44,260 nt of DNA from Euhalothece natronophila Z-M001 (GTDB lineage Bacteria > Cyanobacteriota > Cyanobacteriia > Cyanobacteriales > Rubidibacteraceae), in contig NZ_CP042329.1 in the NCBI RefSeq assembly GCF_007904085.1, positions 1-44,260 of the forward strand, given 5' to 3'. The notes beneath the pieces were generated by a model. That model was not told the origin of the DNA. It made no database searches and saw only the letters and a program-made list of their open reading frames with translations. The translations under genes and the position numbers were made by a program. Position 1 is the stretch's first letter; each line of letters opens with the position of its first letter. Positions 33,002-42,305 of the stretch are shown here, piece after piece.

Positions 33002-33042
33002 AGCGTTCAATGACTGTTTAGCGTTCAAGGACTGATCGGACT

Positions 33043-34125
33043 ATGACTACTACTGTCCAACAACAACAAACCGAAAACCTTTGGGAACGGTTTTGTCAGT
33101 GGGTAACTAGTACTAACAACCGCCTTTACATCGGTTGGTTCGGCGTGTTAATGATCCCCACCCTATTAACTGCTACCACCTGCTTTATCATCGCATTCAT
33201 TGCAGCACCACCGGTAGACATGGATGGTATCCGTGAGCCAATTTCTGGCTCCTTACTCTATGGCAATAATATTATCAGTGGTTCTGTTGTTCCCTCCTCC
33301 AATGCCATCGGACTGCACTTTTACCCCATTTGGGAAGCAGCAAACCTAGATGAATGGCTCTACAACGGTGGTCCTTATCAGCTGATTGTGTTCCACTTCC
33401 TAATCGGAATCTACTGCTACTTGGGCCGCGAGTGGGAGCTTTCCTATCGTCTCGGGATGCGTCCATGGATCTGCGTTGCCTTCTCTGCTCCGGTAGCAGC
33501 AGCCACAGCAGTATTCCTCATCTATCCCATTGGCCAAGGTAGCTTCTCTGATGGAATGCCCTTAGGCATCAGTGGAACCTTCAACTTCATGTTCGTGTTC
33601 CAAGGGGAACACAACATCTTAATGCATCCGTTCCACATGCTCGGTGTAGCTGGTGTATTCGGCGGAGCATTATTCTCTGCAATGCACGGCAGCTTAGTCA
33701 CCTCCAGCTTAGTACGTGAAACCACCGAAACCGAAAGCCAAAACAACGGCTACAAATTTGGACAAGAAGAAGAAACCTACAACATCGTTGCTGCACACGG
33801 CTACTTTGGTCGCTTAATCTTCCAATACGCCAGCTTCAACAACAGCCGTAGCCTCCACTTCTTCCTTGCTGCTTGGCCAGTAATCGGAATCTGGTTCACT
33901 GCCTTAGGTATCAGCACCATGGCTTTCAACCTCAACGGTTTCAACTTCAACCATTCCATTCTGGATAGCCAAGGTCGTGTCCTCAAAACTTGGGCAGACG
34001 TACTCACTCGAGCTAACCTGGGAATAGAGGCAATGCACGAGCGTAACGCTCACAACTTTCCCTTAGACTTAGCATCCGGTGAAGTAACGTCGGTAGCAAT
34101 GAAAGCTCCTGAAATCAACGGCTAA
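33043..34125 (+). CDS. psbA: Photosystem II D1 protein
   Basis: Full-length 360-residue D1, the thylakoid reaction-centre subunit that binds P680 chlorophyll, pheophytin, QB and the Mn4CaO5 cluster. Key residues are intact: Tyr161, Asp170, Glu189, His190, His198, His215, Phe255, Ser264, His272, His332, Glu333, His337, Asp342 and Ala344, with a 16-residue C-terminal extension for CtpA cleavage. Residue 130 is Glu, the D1:2 high-light type. Gly80, Phe158 and Thr286 exclude the low-oxygen D1' form. It has its own promoter and terminator. The plasmid location and flanking duplicated partition sequence suggest acquisition as a cassette. The broken copy at 1145-2223 is the same gene read twice. Confidence 0.98.
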   Translation: MTTTVQQQQTENLWERFCQWVTSTNNRLYIGWFGVLMIPTLLTATTCFIIAFIAAPPVDMDGIREPISGSLLYGNNIISGSVVPSSNAIGLHFYPIWEAANLDEWLYNGGPYQLIVFHFLIGIYCYLGREWELSYRLGMRPWICVAFSAPVAAATAVFLIYPIGQGSFSDGMPLGISGTFNFMFVFQGEHNILMHPFHMLGVAGVFGGALFSAMHGSLVTSSLVRETTETESQNNGYKFGQEEETYNIVAAHGYFGRLIFQYASFNNSRSLHFFLAAWPVIGIWFTALGISTMAFNLNGFNFNHSILDSQGRVLKTWADVLTRANLGIEAMHERNAHNFPLDLASGEVTSVAMKAPEING

Positions 34126-34146
34126 TCCCATCGATTGCTAGAACTT

Positions 34147-34173
34147 CCTCCCTCCTCGACCGCAGGAGGGGGG
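34147..34173 (+). terminator. psbA terminator hairpin
   Basis: CCTCCT and AGGAGG, extended to about 10 bp with G-T pairs, around CGACCGC, followed by TTAATATAGTT. The T-tract is poor. Confidence 0.65.
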
Positions 34174-34574
34174 TTAATATAGTTAAATTGTTGAATCCAG
34201 CACTAACATGTAGGTTGGGCTATAACCATGGTACTCACTCTCACAGCGTCTTTTAACCTGAAACGCCCGTAATATCCTTTATTCTCAACACTTTTACACG
34301 ATTCAATGTTGTAAAGATTTTAGCGACCAAAACGGTTAATTACATCTAATTGCTATTTAAGGATGTAAGATAGCGCGAAATAGCTCCGCCATTTCTACGC
34401 AATCGCTAACTAGTACCTATGATTTTTCTTTGAGTACAAGGGAATTGCGAGGAAGTAGGGAAATAGTGGTAACCCTGAGACTTCACAGAAAAGGAGTTGC
34501 ACTAACTAATTATCAATTGAGCTTATTCTACTCGCTCTCAGGTCTAAGGTTAACCCCCAGATCATCCAACATAT

Positions 34575-34629
34575 ACACCAACCCCGCTTATACGGCTAAA
34601 TAGGTGGAACCGGATAGGCGGGGTGGTGT
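34575..34629. repeat. Long hairpin repeat downstream of psbA
   Basis: Arms ACACCAACCCCGC and GCGGGGTGGTGT enclose an inner TTATaCGG/CCGgATA stem. It is followed by TTAGCGTTC...GGACTGATCGGCTAT (34629-34659), which closely repeats the sequence just before the psbA start (33018-33044). Part of the motif also occurs at 17133-17151. The remaining 34174-34574 shows no gene. Confidence 0.6.
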
Positions 34630-34765
34630 TAGCGTTCGTTCGTAGGACTGATCGGCTATCCTCTATCAAGGTATAACCTAGTCTAATAATAACAAGTCAA
34701 AACCAAAGAAGCAGGTTGAATTTTGGATGACTGGAGACAGCCTAGTACGATTGCGTCACTATCGT

Positions 34766-34918
34766 TTAGCGAATACCGAATTTTGAGTTCTCCACGCTTT
34801 GAAAAGTGAGGATTCCAAATGTGGTTACGAAACGGGATGGGGCGTTCAGGGGGCGGAATCTGATGTTTAAGTTCAATGATCCGATTGGTTTACCGTCTTC
34901 ATCCAATTCCCAGTGCTT
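34766..34918 (-). pseudogene. Coding remnant, C-terminal 50 codons
   Basis: The minus-strand frame reads SSKHWELDEDGKPIGSLNLN and continues FRPLNAPSRFVTTFGILTFQ to a stop at 34766, with no start codon. HWELDEDGKPIG resembles a motif in type III-like restriction helicases, but the match is from memory and short. A relic of a lost gene between psbA and parA. Confidence 0.4.
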
Positions 34919-34939
34919 AGAGGAGTAGTAGTAAGGACA

Positions 34940-35001
34940 TAATTATACAATTAGCTCAATGTATCTTTGTATAATTATATCAATATACCTTTATTTCATG
35001 A
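34940..35001. promoter_or_regulatory. Dyad repeat B upstream of parA, candidate parS/operator
   Basis: ATAATTATACAA (34939-34950) and TTGTATAATTAT (34967-34978) are perfect 12-bp inverted arms about 70 bp before parA. Type Ib partition loci usually carry their centromere upstream of parA. A TATAAT hexamer lies in the second arm. Repeat A is its near copy. Confidence 0.6.
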
Positions 35002-35048
35002 TTTAATGACTTTAATTTATAATTAATTCTTTATATCTTTAACTCATT

Positions 35049-35831
35049 ATGCTAACCATTGCTTGTCTTAGTTTATCGGGGGGACAGGGGAAAACTACCA
35101 CCGCCGTGCTTTTAGCTAAATCCTTAGCCCAGAAAGGATACACAGTGTTAGCCGTTGATGCCGATCCCCAAAGCAATCTCTCCACCTTCCTAGAAAGTGA
35201 TGTGGGAGAGGAGATGCCAACACTACTAGAAGTATTTAAGGGAACCGTCGCGATCGCCGATGGAATTTATGCCACAGGAATAGATCACTTATTCCTCATT
35301 CCCTCTGATGATGCCCTAGATACCGTTCAAGATTATCTCAGTAGTAGTGGCGTAGGGGCGATGCTACTGGGGAAACGGTTAGAAGCAATGAAAACAGTGT
35401 TTGACATTTGTTTAATTGATAGTCCTCCCCAGCGCAGTCAAATTTGTAAATCCATCATTGGCGCAGCCCACCAAATTCTAATTCCCTGTGAAGCCACAGT
35501 AAAAGGCTATGGTTCTCTAGTTCGCACCCTTGATGCCATCAAAGAATTAACAGAAATTGGAGTATCGCAAGCACAACTCTTAGGTGTCATTCCCTTTCGC
35601 GATCGCTGGGTTGGGAATAATCAGACTCATGAAAGTCGAATGTGTATCCAAGAAATGATCACAGAAGTCGGGAAAGAGTTAGTTTTTCCTTCTATACGGG
35701 AATCAGAGCGTTATAAACAAGCCATTAGCCAAGGGAAAACCTTATCAGCTTTAGGCGCTCCCGAATTGGAATCCCCCTTTGAAACTCTAGTCCAACATCT
35801 TACAGCCATAATAGAAGATAACCATGAATAA
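35049..35831 (+). CDS. parA: ParA partition ATPase
   Basis: A 260-residue ParA/MinD-type ATPase that positions plasmid copies over the nucleoid. Deviant Walker A SGGQGKTTTA (about residues 8-17), DADPQSN (about 38-44) and the Walker B-like DICLIDSPP are visible. It lacks an N-terminal HTH, as in type Ib ParA. The stop overlaps the start of the RHH partner gene by 8 bp. A dyad-bearing repeat lies upstream. This is the intact copy. Confidence 0.95.
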   Translation: MLTIACLSLSGGQGKTTTAVLLAKSLAQKGYTVLAVDADPQSNLSTFLESDVGEEMPTLLEVFKGTVAIADGIYATGIDHLFLIPSDDALDTVQDYLSSSGVGAMLLGKRLEAMKTVFDICLIDSPPQRSQICKSIIGAAHQILIPCEATVKGYGSLVRTLDAIKELTEIGVSQAQLLGVIPFRDRWVGNNQTHESRMCIQEMITEVGKELVFPSIRESERYKQAISQGKTLSALGAPELESPFETLVQHLTAIIEDNHE

Positions 35832-36240
35832 TGAAATGCTCAATCGGTTTAAAAATCGAAGTCAACGTCCTACCGTGCGCCGTAACTCTTCTTTAGAAGA
35901 CAATGAGACACCATTGGCCTCTTCCTCCAAGGAAACACAAAACAGCGAAAGCTCTAAAACTAAAGCCGAACAAATAAAACAGCGACTTGAAACCTATCCC
36001 AAAATTGCTCCTCGTCGTAATATCCGATTAGAAGAATCCTTAAATGAAAAAATCCAACAATTTTGCCAAGAGCAAGACATCACCATAGAAACATTTGTAG
36101 AAGCCTGTTTTTTAGCGTGTGAACAGGATAGTGACCTAAAAAATCATATTACCCAAGAAGCTCAACAACGGGTCGCACAACGTAAAGAAGCTGGGAAGTT
36201 ACGACGACTATATAGTCAACTAGAAAAATTGAGCCAGTGA
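35824..36240 (+). CDS. RHH-type centromere-binding partner of ParA
   Basis: A 138-residue protein. The first ~65 residues are low-complexity polar; type Ib partners use such an N-terminus to stimulate ParA ATPase. The segment APRRNIRLEESLNEKIQQFC and following ITIETFVEACFLAC (about 65-100) fit a ribbon-helix-helix DNA-binding fold, and a basic helix ends the protein. No classical ParB HTH is present. It is co-transcribed with parA and probably binds the dyad repeat upstream, which is inference. Confidence 0.8.
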   Translation: MNNEMLNRFKNRSQRPTVRRNSSLEDNETPLASSSKETQNSESSKTKAEQIKQRLETYPKIAPRRNIRLEESLNEKIQQFCQEQDITIETFVEACFLACEQDSDLKNHITQEAQQRVAQRKEAGKLRRLYSQLEKLSQ

Positions 36241-36246
36241 GCGGTT

Positions 36247-36443
36247 GACACTCCGCACGGCTACGCTTCGCTAAAGCCGTGGGATTCTTCATTCTGCGAC
36301 GTGACTTGCTCAGACAAGACTTCTCCAGCCTGAGTAGCGGTCTCATCTCCTGAAGCGTTTAGGGAGTGCGGAAAGCGGAGGTCTAGCCCCCAAGTTCCGA
36401 CGTGCCCCGTCGTACTTAGTCTTTTCTTCAAGATGTTGATCGC
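36247..36443 (-). pseudogene. tnpB C-terminal remnant with element-end hairpin
   Basis: Reads AINILKKRLSTTGHVGTW, NASGDETATQAGEVLSEQV, then NEESHGF on the minus strand, the usual tail after the TnpB zinc ribbon; catalytic parts are gone. The end hairpin CCCACGGCTTTAGC...GCCGTGCGGAGTGTCAA follows, interrupted by a GAAGCGTA insertion, and abuts the 3' end of the parA partner gene. Upstream bases 36444-36633 show no gene. An omega-RNA promoter may survive, but that is unknown. Confidence 0.7.
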
Positions 36444-36633
36444 GGTGGGAAGGGTGACTTTGGAAAATTGCTGTGTCATCGTGGTGATTGTTCTCTCCTT
36501 TATATGGCTATTCCTACCTCTAGTCCTTAAATTTCTACTGAGGTATGTGCTAGAGTTGAATTGATCAGATGTTGATTTTCTCTTTCAAAAAGAAACAACG
36601 TTTAAATAATATTTTAACTGCTGTTAAATATCA

Positions 36634-36962
36634 ATGCGATTTCACGAAGCCTTTGACGAAACCCTAAAAGAGTGCGGAATTTCAGCTAAGTGGCTAGCTC
36701 AAAAAGCGGGGTTAACCCCAACTACCATTAGTGAATTTCGTCGTGGGAAGAAGAGCTTAGGTGTGGAAATTTCGAGAAGTTGCTCTATGCCCTGCCGAAA
36801 GAAGTGCAAGAGCATTTTCAACAGAAGGTATTTATCAATTCAATTAAGGGAGAAGGGGACATTCGGACAAAAATTGACTCAATGAGTACCGAGGAATTGT
36901 CCCAGTTGATTATCGCGATCGGTCAGCGGATACCTGAAGTGAATAAATTGCAGAAGGTTTAA
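36634..36962 (+). pseudogene. XRE regulator (copy 2, one-base deletion)
   Basis: Same gene as 4730-5059 with one A lost near 36769, breaking the frame after about 46 codons. Probably a sequencing error. Confidence 0.85.
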
Positions 36963-36972
36963 GTTAATCATT

Positions 36973-37314
36973 ATGAGTGTTCAAGCTAATCATCCCTTTA
37001 TTGGCACATGGCACATTTATAAGATGTCAGAGTGGGATGAAGACTATTTCAACATGGAAACGCAAGCCTATGTTGAAATCCAAACCAATAATTTAGGGAG
37101 TTTCCAATTCGGCTTAGTGAGCGGTTCTCTGGACGGGTATCTTGATGAGGCAAACGGTCAACAACGGTTTGCTTTTACTTGGGAAGGACAAGATGAGATG
37201 GATGAAGCAATGGGAAGCGGTTGGCTTCAACTAAAAAGTGATGATGAAGTCGAAGGGTTTATCAAATTCCATTTAGGGGATGATTCTACCTTCCGAGCCA
37301 CCAAAGCCAGTTAA
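36973..37314 (+). CDS. Small acidic hypothetical protein
   Basis: A 113-residue, strongly acidic, strand-rich soluble protein without signal peptide: FIGTWHIYKMSEWDEDYFNM at 9-28, the central LGSFQFGLVSGSLDGYLDE, then FTWEGQDEMDEAMGSGWLQL and a final GDDSTFRA. Similar small proteins are frequent companions of XRE regulators on plasmids and chromosomes, as here (10-bp gap after the XRE gene). Possibly a lipocalin-like fold; function unknown. This copy is intact. Confidence 0.75.
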   Translation: MSVQANHPFIGTWHIYKMSEWDEDYFNMETQAYVEIQTNNLGSFQFGLVSGSLDGYLDEANGQQRFAFTWEGQDEMDEAMGSGWLQLKSDDEVEGFIKFHLGDDSTFRATKAS

Positions 37315-37361
37315 GTTTTTTCTCAAGATTCTTCCTTTCAGGAGGCAAGCATAAAAAATTT

Positions 37362-37385
37362 CCCCCTTCCAGAGCAGGAAGGGGG
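37362..37385. terminator. Bidirectional terminator
   Basis: CCCCCTTCC-AGAGCA-GGAAGGGGG, a perfect 9-bp stem between the hypothetical gene and hsp20. Confidence 0.85.
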
Positions 37386-37410
37386 TTGTAGTTTTAGGAG
37401 GTGTTATCGG

Positions 37411-37875
37411 TTAGGACTGTCCGCTGGAACCCGCAATGGCTTGTTGGTCACCGAAGTTAATTTTTACTTTCTTATTCGCCGCTTCTTCCACTTTCGGTAA
37501 GTGTAGCGTCAGAATGCCGTTGTTGTAGTCCGCCTGTACTTGGTCTTGTTGGATGCCAACGGGTAAACCAATGGTACGGCTGAACTTGCCATATTGGAAC
37601 TCAGAGCCGTAGCTGTTTTGTGCTTCGTTTTCGCGACGATATTCACCGCTGATGGTTACAGAGTCACGGTTTACCGTAACATCTAGGTCATCAGGATTGA
37701 TGCCAGGGACTTGGGCTTTCAGTTCTAAATTATTACCAGCATCGTTTAGTTCAAGGGGAAGTTGACCCCATTGCGGCGTTAGAGCGCGATCACCTGTCAT
37801 TTCATCAAATAGGCGATCCATTTGACGACGGAAAGCATCGATTTCAGTAGCAGGATTCCAACGTACTAATGCCAT
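37411..37875 (-). CDS. Hsp20/alpha-crystallin (copy 2)
   Basis: Identical protein to 5507-5971, also intact; the same gene seen a second time around the circle. Confidence 0.95.
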   Translation of the reverse strand: MALVRWNPATEIDAFRRQMDRLFDEMTGDRALTPQWGQLPLELNDAGNNLELKAQVPGINPDDLDVTVNRDSVTISGEYRRENEAQNSYGSEFQYGKFSRTIGLPVGIQQDQVQADYNNGILTLHLPKVEEAANKKVKINFGDQQAIAGSSGQS

Positions 37876-38025
37876 AACGCTGTCACCTCCTATTTTTGGG
37901 TTTCAACTGCACGCGCTGCATCAACCTCTTATTTCACTTATTAATGATGGGATATAAGGGGGAAAGTGATCAGTGGGATTACCCGAACCTTCCATCTCGT
38001 CTGTACCGTAAAGGATTGGAGTGGA

Positions 38026-38067
38026 GCGCGATCAGCCTTTCGGCTTAGTGTCGAAGGCACATCGCGC
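38026..38067. repeat. Three-way-junction palindrome (copy 2)
   Basis: GCGCGAT and ATCGCGC outer arms with two inner hairpins, in the 376-bp gap between hsp20 and the DUF3800 gene. Nothing else is recognised in that gap. Confidence 0.55.
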
Positions 38068-38251
38068 CCTTCATTAATGGGCAAAATTTAACTTTGCGAC
38101 TTAAGGTTACTAGATTCCAGAAGCCATCCTCAGAGAAGTCCAGTTGATACGGGTTTGAAATTGAAGAGAATGGTAGTCTTGCTAGCTGTAAAAACCTTTA
38201 TTATTACCTTCAATCAAATTATAATCAGACATAGAAAAATTATGACTTCTT

Positions 38252-39061
38252 ATGATCAATATCTATGCTGATGAAACTTGTACTCATCCCTCACAAGGGA
38301 AATATTTAATAATTTCAGCAATCACTCTTGAATCAGAAGTTGCTAAACCAATCCGAAAAAGAATTAACTCCTTAAAAGCTAACCTCCCACAGAGTGAGTT
38401 TCACTTTACTAAACTTACTAAGAATACAGTTCATCAGTATAAACAGCTTATTGATTTGTTGTTTGAATACTATCATCAAAAAGAGAGTTATAAACGGGGT
38501 ATATTTAAACCAAGAGCTTATCGGAAAATTACGTTTGATGCCCTTTTCGTAGAACATCAAAAAATTGATAATGTCACCTTCAATAATGGAGACGCGAAAC
38601 TGGGATTCTTGAGATTTTATAAAACGCTTCTAGAATTTCTAGTTAGAAAATACTATTTGCAGGGGCAAAAGTTTGACATCGTTCCTGATGACATTAACCT
38701 CAAAAAAGGACTATTAACAGTCAACGAACATGAGATTCAGCTTGAGGGGTTTGACTCGGTTAAACATCTAATTAACCAAGACTTTGAACTAAAAAACGGT
38801 ATTCCTAATGTCATTCATCGAATTCAGAAACACCAATCCCACGCTGAACCGCTTTTACAACTAACCGATGTGATCCTTGGACTTTTAAAGTGCAAATTTA
38901 ACGATTCTAATCTCACCGGTTCTAAACGAGAAAAAGCGAGGCGAGAAGTTCTCTCTTATTTTGAACAAAGATGCGAGGAAGCTGGGATTAAACTTGACCT
39001 TGGAAATATGTATCCCTATAGAAGTTTCAATCTCTGGGAATTTAACTCAGTAGAATTTTAG
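38252..39061 (+). CDS. DUF3800 family protein (copy 2)
   Basis: Same 269-residue protein as 6347-7156, intact. Confidence 0.85.
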   Translation: MINIYADETCTHPSQGKYLIISAITLESEVAKPIRKRINSLKANLPQSEFHFTKLTKNTVHQYKQLIDLLFEYYHQKESYKRGIFKPRAYRKITFDALFVEHQKIDNVTFNNGDAKLGFLRFYKTLLEFLVRKYYLQGQKFDIVPDDINLKKGLLTVNEHEIQLEGFDSVKHLINQDFELKNGIPNVIHRIQKHQSHAEPLLQLTDVILGLLKCKFNDSNLTGSKREKARREVLSYFEQRCEEAGIKLDLGNMYPYRSFNLWEFNSVEF

Positions 39062-39132
39062 GGGCACATTAAGCCTAGACTGAAAAGCCGTAGCGTCGCA
39101 TCGCGACGTTGTTCGGTTCTTAATGTGCCTCT
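39060..39132. terminator. Large inverted repeat after DUF3800 gene (copy 2)
   Basis: Same structure as 7155-7227. Confidence 0.5.
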
Positions 39133-39221
39133 ACTTAAAACTATAGACCTTGCCGGTATCCTTGTCAATTTTTGGAACTGAAGCCATAGCCTGCGTGGTT
39201 GACTCTGGCAATGTATATAGC

Positions 39222-39256
39222 GCGATGTGGCGATGCCACTTGCCTTCGGCAATCGC
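39222..39256. repeat. Three-way-junction palindrome (second site, copy 2)
   Basis: Same as 7317-7351. Confidence 0.6.
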
Positions 39257-39327
39257 ACTGAAAGGGAACTAATTTAAACGTTTAATTGCATTTCATCAAG
39301 CGCTCTAGAACTTGGCTATATTTCACC

Positions 39328-40422
39328 TTATTCAGAAGTTAATCCGTATTCACTCAGAGCTTGAGACAAAATCTGATCGGGTTCCATTTCCTCAATGTAG
39401 CGATGGTATTTACCAATTTCCAATCTGCTAGCATCAAGAAATTCTTCTTGTCTTTCTGCTATGAAGCAACTGGAACTACATTTGATAATAGCAGTGTTCA
39501 ACGTAGCAGAATTGATGGTAGGTATTACAGTTTCTTGAGTTCCCACTATTAAATGATGACTAGAAATAGGTAAGTACACTGCCCATAGAGGTTCTAAATC
39601 ACAAGGAAAAGGTCTATATTGATTATCAGTTCCTCCTTGACAGATAACTGGTGTATCTCCTAAAACAAAATAACCTTCTTTTTCTACTACTAGATACCAA
39701 TTTAGTTCTTGTAATTTAGAATTTTCAAATGTTGATCCTAAAAGTGCCTTATTATGAGCCGTTTTGGTTTCTTTTTTAAGATTAATGCTCTCTAGTATCG
39801 AAAGGAATGTTCCTTGTAACTCTGAGGGAATAGAATCGATATAATTACTAATTAAATTCGGGTTATTTCTCAACACTGAGTTAAGATATTGTTTTTCTTC
39901 AGTGGTCATTTCACGCCCCAAACACTTGTAAAATTCTTCTGTTAGCAAATTGAGTCTATTCTTGATTTCTGATTCCATTAACTTAATGATATTCTGATGA
40001 TTTGATAAACATTTACTTATACCTTCAATAGTAAAATTAGCCATTTTGGTAGAAAACTGACGCAAAGCGCGGGAACGCATAGCTAAATGACACAAAAATT
40101 CAGAAAAAATTGGGTCTTTAATAGGAATAGATTTAGATTCATTTCTTAGTTCATCAATTGCGCGAGAATATGTTTTTTCTTGCTCTGTAATTTTATTATC
40201 ACAGTTAGCTTCTGCCTTTTCACCGTAAAAAAGTTTTTCCACGAATACATTTTTTATATTGTTTTGGTAACTCTTGTTATATTCATAGACTACTGTATAA
40301 ACCTGCTGGTTCTTTTTTTTCTTTTTATTCGAGGATTGAGAGAAACCTTGGCCAGTTTTTTTCTCAGTTGCAAAGCCTTTAAGAAGAAATCTAGGAATAA
40401 CGTGGTGTCTAGAACCAGACAT
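39328..40422 (-). CDS. DUF4238 domain protein (copy 2)
   Basis: Same 364-residue protein as 7423-8517, intact. Confidence 0.8.
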   Translation of the reverse strand: MSGSRHHVIPRFLLKGFATEKKTGQGFSQSSNKKKKKNQQVYTVVYEYNKSYQNNIKNVFVEKLFYGEKAEANCDNKITEQEKTYSRAIDELRNESKSIPIKDPIFSEFLCHLAMRSRALRQFSTKMANFTIEGISKCLSNHQNIIKLMESEIKNRLNLLTEEFYKCLGREMTTEEKQYLNSVLRNNPNLISNYIDSIPSELQGTFLSILESINLKKETKTAHNKALLGSTFENSKLQELNWYLVVEKEGYFVLGDTPVICQGGTDNQYRPFPCDLEPLWAVYLPISSHHLIVGTQETVIPTINSATLNTAIIKCSSSCFIAERQEEFLDASRLEIGKYHRYIEEMEPDQILSQALSEYGLTSE

Positions 40423-40541
40423 ATTTTCTTCTATAAATAATTTTCACTAACTTTAGTTTAAATGAAAATCAAAGTATAACGCCTCAACTTCCCCAAAACA
40501 TTGTACCCTTGACCTAATCACTCGTTTCCACTGCATCGAGT

Positions 40542-41218
40542 ATGAAGATAGATCGGCACGGGCAAGCGAAAATCCTCACTCCCGAAGAAATCCAATTACT
40601 CTTTACTCAAGGGTTTACTAACTCACGCGATCGCGCTTTATTCGGCATCTGTCTTTATGGCGCGTGTCGAATCAGAGAAGCCTGTAGCCTAAGAACCGCA
40701 GATGTTTACACCCGTAAAGGCGCTCCCCGAGAGCAACTTATTATCCGTAAAGGAAATACTAAAGGGAAACTTTCTACTCGTACCGTTCCCGTTATAGAAG
40801 AACTGCGCTCTCTTTTAATTGACTATTACCCCAACCCCCGAACTTGGTTTCTTTTCCCTGGTCGCCACAATAAAGGACATCTTCACCCTGACAGTGCCGC
40901 CAAAATTTTGAGAGAGGTTTGTAAAAAACTCGACATCGAAGGAGTTTCTACACACTCATTCCGCCGAACCGCTTTAACCCACATGAGTAACGCTGGGATT
41001 CCGTTGCGAGTCATTCAAGAAATCTCAGGGCATCGTTCCTTAAGTGTTCTACAAGGCTATTTGGAAGTCACCCCAGAGCAAGTGCGGGGTGCAGCGTCTT
41101 CTCTGTCGATGTTGGGCTACTCAGATCATAAGGTTAATGATCCCCCAGTTCGTTGGAATGGGAGCAAGGGTTGAAAAATGAAGAACGAGAGAGCAAACAA
41201 GACATTGATTGGGAATAA
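40542..41218 (+). pseudogene. Tyrosine recombinase (copy 2, frameshift near the end)
   Basis: Same as 8637-9314, but a run of six C's has five here (about 41142), so the frame ends at 41174 and the last ~20 residues are altered. Catalytic residues are unaffected. Probably a homopolymer read error. Confidence 0.88.
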
Positions 41219-41348
41219 AGCAATATTTCCCGCTCTAGAGTTAAGAGAGCGCGATTGACGCGAAGCGTCAGCAAGCGGGAGAAAATGTTCTTATTTACTG
41301 GGAAGACATATCCTAATTATCTTTACAGCACATGAGGAAAACGGGAAG

Positions 41349-41609
41349 TTAATCGCTCGTTCCATTCGCTAACTCTTCCCGCAGAACTCGACGAAGGTCA
41401 CTTTCGGTAAGAGGTTGCTCTGGTGAATTTTTAAGATGAGCTTTCAAAGCCTCATTAATTAATGTCTGATAACCTAACCCTCTAGCTTCCGCACGTTCTC
41501 GGAAACTCTCCAAATCTCGTCATCCAAATAGATCGTAATGCGTGTTTTTTCCTTTTGATGGAATGGCAGGACCACGCTTCCCTTTCGAGAAATCATATTC
41601 ATCCCTCAT
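41349..41609 (-). pseudogene. BrnA-like antitoxin (copy 2, indels)
   Basis: Counterpart of 9445-9705 with one lost A (about 41514) and one gained T (about 41549), which puts a short stretch out of frame. Confidence 0.8.
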
Positions 41610-41862
41610 AAGCCTTAGCCTCCTGACGTGTGGCGCGACGAGCAGAAATTAGCCGAAATGCATCACCGCGGATCGTGTAAACAATAACTAACAGCAACCC
41701 TGAGCTACTCATCCCCAGTGCTATAAAACGCTCTTCCTCTGATGCATCTGGATCAATGTCATGGACAGCAAGGGATCATAAACACAAATTCAGCTTCGGC
41801 AAAAGAACACCATGTTTTTGCCAATTAATTTGTGCTTTTTTGGGATCGTACTCAACGTCCAT
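41599..41862 (-). pseudogene. brnT: BrnT toxin (copy 2, indels)
   Basis: Counterpart of 9695-9961 with three single-base losses near 41774, 41781 and 41805. Operator palindrome at 41861-41879. Confidence 0.8.
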
Positions 41863-41906
41863 ACATATATTATATGTATAATTGGCAGTTTAGACAAGAC
41901 TAAGCA

Positions 41907-42059
41907 AGCAAGTGCGGGGTGCAGCGTCTTCTCTGTCGATGTTGGGCTATTCAGATCACAAGGTGAATGATCCCCCAGTTCACTAGAATGGGAGCAAGGG
42001 TTGAACAATGAAGAACGAGAGAGCCAATTAGATATTGATTGGGAACAGAGGAAGATTAA
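41907..42059 (+). pseudogene. Duplicated recombinase 3' end (copy 2)
   Basis: Counterpart of 10006-10160. Confidence 0.75.
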
Positions 42060-42305
42060 CGGGATTTACGGTTCGGGATACTAGCATTTAACGATGTAAG
42101 GTTAGGGGAGGGAAATTGAGTCGGTTCCCAACAAAATATAATTGCTTGTTGATCCCAACATTAGTGTTATGCTTAAGTAACGAGAACAAAGATCGGTGAC
42201 TACGTTTGATTTCAGTATTAATAGTTTTTTTCAGCTTCGTATTGACAGACTCCCTCCGAAATCTTGCCTCACTACACAATTCCTGATTGAGGGAGAATTT
42301 ACGTC

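Noticed and set aside
33043-34125. Cyanophage origin of psbA
   Set aside because: No phage structural genes nearby; the D1 sequence has ordinary host-type features and its own promoter. Phylogeny would be decisive.
33043-34125. Low-oxygen D1' variant
   Set aside because: Residues 80, 158 and 286 are Gly, Phe and Thr, the standard forms.
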